Shown: in pieces, positions 57,909-64,000 of the stretch | How the letters are laid out: each line of letters begins with the position of its first letter | Position numbering within the stretch: the stretch's first letter is position 1 | Source of the DNA: Halorussus marinus | GTDB taxonomy: Archaea > Halobacteriota > Halobacteria > Halobacteriales > Haladaptataceae | Length of the DNA stretch: 64,000 nucleotides | Direction: 5' to 3' | NCBI RefSeq assembly: GCF_004765795.1 | Contig: NZ_SBIV01000012.1 | Coordinates: 1 to 64,000 of the forward strand | Notes under the pieces: model-generated | Databases searched by the model: none | What the model was told of the DNA's origin: nothing | What the model saw: only the letters and a program-made list of their open reading frames with translations | Program-made: the position numbers and the translations under genes

Positions 57909-58397
57909 ATGGCTGAGACGATAGAAGTGCTCGTCCCCGGCGGCCAGGCCGACCCCGGCCCGCCGCTCGGGCCCGAGCTCGGACCGACGCCCGTCAACGT
58001 ACAGGAAGTCGTCAGCGACATCAACGACCGGACGGAAGCCTTCGACGGCACCGAGGTCCCCGTGACCATCACGGTCGAGGACGACGGCGGCTACGAGATC
58101 GAAGTCGGCGTCCCGCCGACGGCCGCGCTGATCAAAGACGAGGCCGGCTTCGAGACCGGGAGCGGCGAGCCCCAGAAGGACTTCGTCGCGGACATCACCA
58201 TCGAGCAGGTGAAGACCATCGCCGAGCAGAAGCATCCGGACCTGCTGGCCTACGACACGAAGAACGCCGCGAAGGAGATCGTCGGGACGTGCGCCTCGCT
58301 CGGCGTCACGATCGAGGGCGAGGACGCCCGCGAGTTCAAAGAGAAGGTCGACGCCGGCGAGTACGACGACGTACTCGCGAGCGAAGCGACGGCCTAA
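57909..58397 (+). CDS. rpl11: 50S ribosomal protein L11 (uL11)
   Basis: A 162-residue archaeal uL11: MAETIEVLVPGGQADPGPPL, GPELGPTPVNVQEVVSDIN, GVPPTAALIKDEAGFETGSG, and IVGTCASLGVTIEGEDARE. It binds the GTPase-associated region of 23S rRNA with the L10-L12 stalk. The ATG at 57909 has its own TATA box. The rpl1 operon begins 274 bases downstream with its own promoter. Confidence 0.97.
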   Translation: MAETIEVLVPGGQADPGPPLGPELGPTPVNVQEVVSDINDRTEAFDGTEVPVTITVEDDGGYEIEVGVPPTAALIKDEAGFETGSGEPQKDFVADITIEQVKTIAEQKHPDLLAYDTKNAAKEIVGTCASLGVTIEGEDAREFKEKVDAGEYDDVLASEATA

Positions 58398-58557
58398 CGC
58401 CCGACTGCTCGAAAAACGGGCGGACCGAGCTTTTCGACGTTTCGTCTTCACGGGTAGCGACGGTTCGGATAGCGACGCCTCGTTTAGACCGGGAGCGACG
58501 CGTTCGCCACGGAGCCCGTGGGAAGCCGACACGAACTGGTTCGTCGCGGTTCGACGG

Positions 58558-58564
58558 GTTTAAG
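58558..58564 (+). promoter_or_regulatory. TATA box for the rpl1-rpl10-rpl12 operon
   Basis: GTTTAAG at 58558-58564 would place transcription start near 58587, giving a leader of about 85 nt before the rpl1 ATG. Leadered transcripts are the exception in haloarchaea. Confidence 0.5.
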
Positions 58565-58603
58565 TTTCGCATCGCCATCGTTTCGGAACGAGACAGGCGT
58601 CTA

Positions 58604-58662
58604 CTGTCGTCCTAGACAGTAACCTGTTTCACTGACCCGTAGGAGCGTCCTGCGTACTACGG
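58604..58662 (+). promoter_or_regulatory. Candidate L1-binding autoregulatory structure in the rpl1 leader
   Basis: CCGTAG (58637-58642) pairs with CTACGG (58657-58662) with a GGAGCG-type internal loop, just before the ribosome binding site GGAGGTGA and the rpl1 ATG. Upstream, ACTGTC/GACAGT forms another stem. Archaeal L1 represses its own operon by binding an mRNA mimic of its 23S rRNA site, and this has been proposed for halobacterial L1-L10-L12 leaders. Confidence 0.55.
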
Positions 58663-58671
58663 AGGTGAACA

Positions 58672-59310
58672 ATGGCAGATCAGGAGATAGAGCAAGCAGT
58701 CTCTCGCGCACTCGAGGATGCACCCGAGCGGAACTTCCGCGAAACGGTGGACCTCGCAGTCAACTTGCGCGACTTAGATTTGAACGAGCCGTCGAATCGT
58801 GTAGACGAGAGTATCGTCCTCCCGTCCGGAACCGGACAGGAGACCAAGATCGTCGTGTTCGCGGAGGGCGAGACCGCCCTGCGCGCCGAAGAAGTCGCCG
58901 ACGAAGTCTTCGATGGAGACGACCTCGAAGACCTCGGTGACGACGACGACGAGGCCAAGGATCTGGCCGACGAGACCGACTTCTTCATCGCGGAAGCGCC
59001 GATGATGCAAGACATCGGTCGGTATCTCGGTACGATCCTCGGCCCCCGAGGGAAGATGCCCGAACCGCTCCAGCCCGACGACGATGTCGTCGAGACCGTC
59101 AACCGGATGAAGAACACGGTCCAGCTGCGCAGCGGTGACCGGCGCACCTTCCACACCCGGGTCGGTGCGGAGGACATGGGCGCCGAGGATATCGCCGACA
59201 ACATCGACGTCATCCTCCGGCGTCTCCACTCCAACCTCGAGAAAGGTCCGCTCAACGTCGACACGGTCTACGTGAAGACGACGATGGGACCGTCCGTGGA
59301 GGTCGCCTAA
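58672..59310 (+). CDS. rpl1: 50S ribosomal protein L1 (uL1)
   Basis: A 212-residue uL1: [61 protein letters not shown] and [13 protein letters not shown]. It forms the L1 stalk that moves deacylated tRNA and, in archaea, represses its operon. A good ribosome binding site (GGAGGTGA) precedes the ATG. First gene of rpl1-rpl10-rpl12. Confidence 0.97.
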   Translation: MADQEIEQAVSRALEDAPERNFRETVDLAVNLRDLDLNEPSNRVDESIVLPSGTGQETKIVVFAEGETALRAEEVADEVFDGDDLEDLGDDDDEAKDLADETDFFIAEAPMMQDIGRYLGTILGPRGKMPEPLQPDDDVVETVNRMKNTVQLRSGDRRTFHTRVGAEDMGAEDIADNIDVILRRLHSNLEKGPLNVDTVYVKTTMGPSVEVA

Positions 59311-59311
59311 G

Positions 59312-60358
59312 ATGTCAGCCGAAGCCGAACGCAAGACAGAGACGATTCCCCAGTGGAAACAAGAGGAGGTCGACGAGCTGGTCGACCTCATCGAGGGGTA
59401 CAGCAGCGTCGGCATCGTCAACGTGACCGGGATTCCGTCCCGCCAGCTCCAGACGATGCGGCGAAACCTCCACGGGAGCGCCGAGCTCCGGATCAGCCGG
59501 AACACGCTGCTCGAACGCGCCCTCGAGGAAGTCGACGAGGGCATCGAGGAGCTGACCCAGTACGTCTCCGGCGAGGTCGGTCTCATCGGGACGAACGACA
59601 ACCCCTTCGGGCTGTTCAAGGAACTCGAAGCCTCGAAGAGCCCCGCCCCGATCAGCGCCGGGGAAGTCGCCCCCAACGACATCGTCATCACCGAAGGTGA
59701 CACGGGCGTCGACCCCGGTCCGTTCGTGGGCGAACTCCAGAGCATCGGCGCGGCGGCGCGCATCATGGAGGGCTCGATTCACGTCACCGAAGACAGCGTG
59801 GTCGCCGAGGAGGGCGAGGAGGTCGACGCCGACGTGGCGAACGTTCTCGCGGAACTCGGCATGGAGCCCAAAGAGGTCGGACTCGACCTCCGAGGCGTGT
59901 TCTCCGACGGCGTCGTGTTCGAGGCCGACGAACTGGCCATCGACGTCGAGGAGTACCGCGCGGACGTCGAGGCCGCCGCGGCTCGCGCCCGGAACCTCTC
60001 GGTCAACGCGGTCTTCCCGACCGACCAGACCGTCCCTACCCTCGTCCGGAAGGCCGAGGGCGAGGCCAAGAGCCTCGGTCTGGAGGCCGCCGTCGAGAGC
60101 CCGGACCTGGCCGACGACCTCGTGAGCGCGGCCGACGCGCAGGTCCGCGCGCTCGCCGCGCAGATCGACGACGAGGAGGCGCTGCCCGAGGAGCTCAGCG
60201 ACGTCGAGGCTCCCGGCGCGGGCGCCGACGCGGAGACTGCTGACGAATCGAGCGACGAAGAACCCGAATCCGAAGACGACGCCGAGGAAGCCGACGCCGA
60301 CGACGATGACGATGACGAGGAGGACGGCGGCGACGCGCTCGGCGCGATGTTCGGATAA
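59312..60358 (+). CDS. rpl10: 50S ribosomal protein L10 (uL10, P0)
   Basis: A 348-residue archaeal P0-type protein, one base after the rpl1 stop. The rRNA-binding domain has [26 protein letters not shown] and [13 protein letters not shown]. The central part includes [22 protein letters not shown], and helical spine segments in the second half bind L12 dimers. The acidic end is [18 protein letters not shown], the factor-binding tail shared with L12. Confidence 0.96.
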   Translation: MSAEAERKTETIPQWKQEEVDELVDLIEGYSSVGIVNVTGIPSRQLQTMRRNLHGSAELRISRNTLLERALEEVDEGIEELTQYVSGEVGLIGTNDNPFGLFKELEASKSPAPISAGEVAPNDIVITEGDTGVDPGPFVGELQSIGAAARIMEGSIHVTEDSVVAEEGEEVDADVANVLAELGMEPKEVGLDLRGVFSDGVVFEADELAIDVEEYRADVEAAAARARNLSVNAVFPTDQTVPTLVRKAEGEAKSLGLEAAVESPDLADDLVSAADAQVRALAAQIDDEEALPEELSDVEAPGAGADAETADESSDEEPESEDDAEEADADDDDDDEEDGGDALGAMFG

Positions 60359-60376
60359 CCCACACCACTACTACCA

Positions 60377-60718
60377 ATGGAATACGTTTACGCTGCACTC
60401 ATCCTGAACGAATCGGACGAAGAGATCAACGAAGACAACCTCACCAACGTGCTCGACGCCGCCGGCGTCGACGTCGAGGAGTCCCGCGTCAAGGCGCTCG
60501 TCGCCGCGCTCGAGGACGTCGACATCGACGAGGCCGTCGAGCAGGCCGCGGCCGTTCCCGCGGGCGGCGCCGCCGGTGGCGCTGGCGCCGAGGGCGATGC
60601 CGAGGAAGCCGACGCCGAGGAAGAGGCCGAAGAGGAGGCCGACGAAGAGGAAGCCGACGAAGGCGACGACGAGGACGACGAGGCCGACGGCGAAGGTCTC
60701 GGCGAACTCTTCGGCTAA
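60377..60718 (+). CDS. rpl12: 50S ribosomal protein L12 (P1)
   Basis: A 113-residue archaeal P1-type stalk protein: [20 protein letters not shown] and [21 protein letters not shown] form the dimerisation domain, then an Ala/Gly-rich hinge and an acidic tail ending GLGELFG. It recruits translation GTPases. Last gene of the operon; T-rich CTTTCTTTC at about 60735 may terminate it. Confidence 0.97.
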   Translation: MEYVYAALILNESDEEINEDNLTNVLDAAGVDVEESRVKALVAALEDVDIDEAVEQAAAVPAGGAAGGAGAEGDAEEADAEEEAEEEADEEEADEGDDEDDEADGEGLGELFG

Positions 60719-60790
60719 CGCCGGCTCGACAACTCGATCTTTCTTTCGCGCGCCGACCGGCGAGTGGCGACGCCGTCCGGTCGGGCCCGC

Positions 60791-63517
60791 TCACTCGGAC
60801 GGAACGTCCACGCCCCTGAACTCGAACCGAGCGCCGCCGTCTGTCCCCTCGGCGAGCGAGTGCTCCCAGCCGTAGGTCTCGGCGAGCTGTGCGATGAACG
60901 TGAGCCCGAGCCCGATACCGTTGGCGTCGGTCGTGTACCCCGCCTCGAAGACGCTCTCACGTTCGCCCTCCGGGATTCCGGAGCCGTCGTCCTCGACGTA
61001 GAACCCCTCCGAGTCGGCGAGTTCGCCGACTCGAACTGTCAGCCCATCGGCGTCGGTCGGGGCGGTCTCGACGGCGTCCTCTGAGTCGCCCGGAGTCCGA
61101 CGTACTGCATCAGACCGCGTCCGATGAACGTCGTCGGCCGCGGGCCGATTCTCCGTGTCGCCGTGCTCGAGGGCGTTCTGAAAGAGGTTCGACAGCAGAT
61201 GGCGGAGGTGGTGGCGCTCGGCTCGCACCCGCAGGTCCGACGCGATCTCGAGCCGACTCGCGCCGACCGAGAGGTCCGACCACGCCTGGCTCGCCACCTC
61301 GCCGAGCGACACGGTCTCCGGATCGACGACCGACTCCCCGCCTCGGGTCATGATCAAGAGCACGTCGATCATCTCCTCCATGCGGTCGAGGGCTTCTGCC
61401 ACGTCGTCGAACGCCGATTCGTCGCCGTCTCGGGCCGCCTGGAGGTATATCTGGGCGATCGAGAGCGGGTTTCGGAACTCGTGGGCGACCATGCTGGCGA
61501 AACTCTCGAGGCGGGCGTTCTGCTGTTCGAGGCGCTGTTCGCGGCGCTTTCGCTCGGAGACGTCCCTGAAGTACACCGACAGACCGGTTTCGGAGGGGTA
61601 GACGTGAAACTCCAACCACGCGTCGAGCGGCTCGAAGAAGGCCTCGTCGGTCGTCTGGCGCTGGGTCTCGGCGGCGCGTCGAAACGCCTCGTCGCCCACC
61701 GACGACCGCAGTTCCGGGACGGCCTGCCAGACGACCCGGTCCCGAAGCTCGCGTTCGCTGGCCCCGAGCAGTCGCTCGGCCCGTTCGTTCACGTAGGTGA
61801 CCCGCCACTCGTCGTCGAGCGCGAAGAAGCCGTCGTCGATGCGCTCGAACACCTCCTCAAGTTCGGCCTGTAGCTCGTCGCGCTGGCGCTCGATCTGTCG
61901 CTCGCGCTCGGCCCGATCGAGCGCGGTGTGGATGTTCGCGGTCAGTATCTTCGCGAGGTTGAGCTTCGACTCGGTGAGCCGCTCGCTCTCGGTCGACCCC
62001 GCCATGAACACCCCGTGGTCGCCCAGCGGGAGTATCATCTCGGTCTGGACCGGCGTCTCGGGGTTGTAAGCGCCCGTCTGATCGCCGACATCCTCGTAGA
62101 GGCGCGGGCTCCCCTCGCGGTACACCTCCCAGATCAGCCCTTCGCCCTCCTCGAAGCTCGGAATGTCGTCGAACAGCCGCTCGGCCGCGTCGGCGATTGC
62201 GACCGGACGGAGTTCAGTTCCGCCGTCATCGAGCAGGTGAATTCCGCTGATCGGCAGTCCGAGCACGTTCTGGGCGGTCTCGACGGCGAGCCCGCAGATC
62301 TCGGCTCTGGTCCCGGCCGCCATCAGGTCGCGGGTGACCTCCCGGAGCGCTTCGAGGGTCTCCTCGCGCTGTTTGCGCGCGGTGACGTCGCGAAACACCG
62401 CCTGATTGAGCGTTCGGTCGCCGATTTCCGTCACGCCCGCGCTGATCTCGACCGGGATCTCGCGGCCGTCGTCGCGGACGACGTAGAAGCCGTCGTCGAC
62501 CCGGGAAGCGCCGCCGGCGTCGACGTGCGATTCGAACAGCTGTCGGTACCGCTCGCGCTCGGACGCCGGATGCAACTCCGTCTGGTGCATCCCGACGATC
62601 TCCGTCTGGGGCTTGCCGAGTAGCTCCGCGGCGGCCTCGTTCGTATCGAGTATCCGGCCGGTCTCGGCATCGACGATGAAGACGGCGTCGGGTGCGGTCT
62701 CGACGAGTCGGCGGTACTTCTCCCGCGAGGCCGCGAGTTGGGTCGCCCGTCGGCGCCGCCGGGTCACGTCGCGGCCGATGCCGGCGATCGCGGCGGAGCC
62801 GCCGTCGGCGGGTTCGAGTAGCGCCCCGGAGAACTCGTAGGGGAGTTCGCGGCCGTCCGTGGTTCGGAGTGGGACCTCGATCCGGGCGCTCCCCTGCGAG
62901 CGGACGCGCTCGATGGCGTCGACGACGCGGTCGGCGTGGTCGGGCGGGATGAGGTCGGCCGGGTGGTAGCCGGCGAGTTCCGCCTCGCCGTACCCGAGCA
63001 CGTCGCTGGCTCGCTCGTTCCACTGTAGTAGCTCTCCCGACGCGTCCAGCGTGAAGAACACGTCCGGACACGGGTCGGCCGAGTCGTCGGTGGCTCCGAT
63101 CTCGGGATGGGTCGCGCCGAGACGACCCGCGCCCGGGCGCTCGGCCCGGTAGCGGGCGGCCGCGGTCTCGATGCGCCGGACCGCCAGTTCGGGGCGATAG
63201 GTTTCGGCTCGCGTGTCGACGTAGTCGGTGGCCTCCCTGGCGAGCACCGCCGCCGCCAGCTCCGGGTCGGCAGTCTCGTCGAGCACGACGAACGGGAGGG
63301 CCGGCGAGCGATCTCGGACCGCGTCCAGGAGCGTGACGACGTCACCGCCCGAGCGATCGGCCGTGGCGACGACACACGACGTCGGCGTCCGTTCGAGCGT
63401 CTCGGGCAGTTGGTCGGCGCTCGTGACCCGAACGGGGTCGAGCGCCGCGTCGGCCCCGAGTGCTCGCGGGATCGGCGACTCCCCGCCGACGTACAGTGTG
63501 TGGTAGTGATCAGACAT
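60791..63517 (-). CDS. Multi-PAS/GAF sensor histidine kinase
   Basis: A 908-residue soluble kinase from ATG 63517 (an in-frame ATG at 63556 is less likely). Residues 1-130 resemble a receiver domain in which the phospho-Asp position is replaced (TSCVVAT). PAS domains lie at about 150-270 and 270-390, GAF at about 400-540 and a third PAS at about 555-675. The HisKA box is MVAHEFRNPL with the phospho-His. The ATPase has NLFQNALEHGD, VEDDGSGIPEG and GIGLGLTFIAQL, with an unusual 50-residue polar insertion after the N box. No TM segment is seen, so it senses an internal cue, possibly redox or light. No partner response regulator is adjacent. Confidence 0.92.
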   Translation of the reverse strand: MSDHYHTLYVGGESPIPRALGADAALDPVRVTSADQLPETLERTPTSCVVATADRSGGDVVTLLDAVRDRSPALPFVVLDETADPELAAAVLAREATDYVDTRAETYRPELAVRRIETAAARYRAERPGAGRLGATHPEIGATDDSADPCPDVFFTLDASGELLQWNERASDVLGYGEAELAGYHPADLIPPDHADRVVDAIERVRSQGSARIEVPLRTTDGRELPYEFSGALLEPADGGSAAIAGIGRDVTRRRRRATQLAASREKYRRLVETAPDAVFIVDAETGRILDTNEAAAELLGKPQTEIVGMHQTELHPASERERYRQLFESHVDAGGASRVDDGFYVVRDDGREIPVEISAGVTEIGDRTLNQAVFRDVTARKQREETLEALREVTRDLMAAGTRAEICGLAVETAQNVLGLPISGIHLLDDGGTELRPVAIADAAERLFDDIPSFEEGEGLIWEVYREGSPRLYEDVGDQTGAYNPETPVQTEMILPLGDHGVFMAGSTESERLTESKLNLAKILTANIHTALDRAERERQIERQRDELQAELEEVFERIDDGFFALDDEWRVTYVNERAERLLGASERELRDRVVWQAVPELRSSVGDEAFRRAAETQRQTTDEAFFEPLDAWLEFHVYPSETGLSVYFRDVSERKRREQRLEQQNARLESFASMVAHEFRNPLSIAQIYLQAARDGDESAFDDVAEALDRMEEMIDVLLIMTRGGESVVDPETVSLGEVASQAWSDLSVGASRLEIASDLRVRAERHHLRHLLSNLFQNALEHGDTENRPAADDVHRTRSDAVRRTPGDSEDAVETAPTDADGLTVRVGELADSEGFYVEDDGSGIPEGERESVFEAGYTTDANGIGLGLTFIAQLAETYGWEHSLAEGTDGGARFEFRGVDVPSE

Positions 63518-63678
63518 CCTCTCGTGGCCGCAGACCGAGCGGTCGTTGGCTGGCACACCTGTTAGGCCGGTAGCGACTAAAAGCCCGTTGGGAGCCCCGC
63601 CCGGAGCCGTCCCCGGACGCGACCGCTCCCGAGGTCGGTCCGAGCGTTTAAGTGCGATCCGGCGGCCAACTCGCCGCG

Positions 63679-64000
63679 ATGGAAGCGATCGGCCCCCACC
63701 TCGCGGTCGACCCCGCGTCGACGGCGGCGACGCTCGCGTTCGTGCTCGGGGGCGTCGCCCTTGGAGCGACCAGCGGGCTGATCCCGGGACTGCACGTCAA
63801 CAACCTCGCGTTGATGTTGGCGTCGGTCGCGCCTGCGGTCCCGGGCCCGCCGCGGCTGGTCGGCGCCGCGATGCTCTCGGCCGGCGTGGTCCACTCGTTT
63901 CTGGACGCGGTGCCCGCGCTCGCGCTCGGCGTACCCGACCCCGCGATGGCCGCCACCGCGCTCCCGGGCCACCGTCTGGTCGTCGCCGGACGCGGCCGGG
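63679..64000 (+). CDS. TctA/DUF112-like membrane protein (partial)
   Basis: From ATG 63679 an open frame of about 107 residues runs off the right edge. VLGGVALGATSGLIPGLHVNNLALML is the signature of tripartite tricarboxylate transporter TctA-type proteins (G-x-IPGLH), followed by SAGVVHSFLDAVPALALGVPD. Haloarchaea encode such permeases without obvious TctB/TctC partners. TATA-like GTTTAAG lies about 30 bases upstream. Confidence 0.82.
   Translation, partial: MEAIGPHLAVDPASTAATLAFVLGGVALGATSGLIPGLHVNNLALMLASVAPAVPGPPRLVGAAMLSAGVVHSFLDAVPALALGVPDPAMAATALPGHRLVVAGRGR

Overview
The window is a piece of a halophilic archaeal (class Halobacteria) chromosome carrying an integrated, probably viral element at its left end. 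The host assignment rests on very acidic proteins, high GC with arginine-rich shadow frames, TATA boxes about 28-30 nt before start codons (leaderless transcription), an S-layer glycoprotein with a PGF-CTERM sorting signal, archaeosortase A, both gyrase and topoisomerase VI, and archaeal ribosomal operons. The genus cannot be decided from what is visible.

Positions 1-9990 are an accessory element abutting the 3' end of a tRNA-Ala(GGC) gene (9992-10063, minus strand), a classic site for tRNA-directed integration. Its AT-rich intergenic stretches, small zinc-finger proteins, viral-type cytosine-C5 methyltransferase, PD-(D/E)XK-like nuclease and DUF488 protein form one minus-strand series of genes whose starts and stops overlap (9817 to 4061). 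It ends in a 614-residue winged-helix protein that resembles a replication protein. Further left lies a block of membrane and secreted proteins (3009 to 1): a two-TM protein, a signal-peptide/C-terminal-anchor protein of 492 residues, and small membrane proteins. This order recalls the VP3-VP4(spike)-ORF6-ORF7 core of pleolipoviruses. A plus-strand AbrB-like regulator (3211-3429) and a 630-nt non-coding, hairpin-rich region (3430-4060) sit between the two blocks. The element continues off the left edge, so its integrase and second att site are not seen.

10.3-25.5 kb is core chromosome: rps15, a RecJ-like gene, a Pcc1-like KEOPS gene and rps3ae in one operon; a halocyanin; archaetidylserine synthase PssA; a HEAT-repeat protein; a secreted phospholipase-D-family protein; an S1-OB-DHH protein; a JAMM protease coupled to FAD synthase RibL; a type II NADH dehydrogenase; a regulator; a sugar epimerase; an arginase; and a HAD hydrolase. 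25.5-33.6 kb holds all four type II topoisomerase subunits, gyrB-gyrA divergent from top6B-top6A. 33.6-39.5 kb holds zinc-ribbon, metallo-beta-lactamase-fold and SMR proteins, DNA ligase and two small haloarchaeal families.

39.5-47.8 kb is a minus-strand operon of a type IV pilus/secretion-like machine: an ATPase, a TadC/FlaJ-like membrane protein and four little-known N-terminally anchored proteins, one of about 1020 residues. 47.9-57.8 kb holds an aminotransferase, tRNA-Thr(CGT), Trm5, Dph5, archaeosortase A next to its likely major substrate the S-layer glycoprotein, a double VOC protein, a TIGR04206-like protein and a DRG-type GTPase. 57.9-60.7 kb is the rpl11 / rpl1-rpl10-rpl12 stalk cluster, with a candidate L1 autoregulatory hairpin in the leader. 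The right end holds a multi-PAS/GAF histidine kinase and the start of a TctA-like membrane protein.
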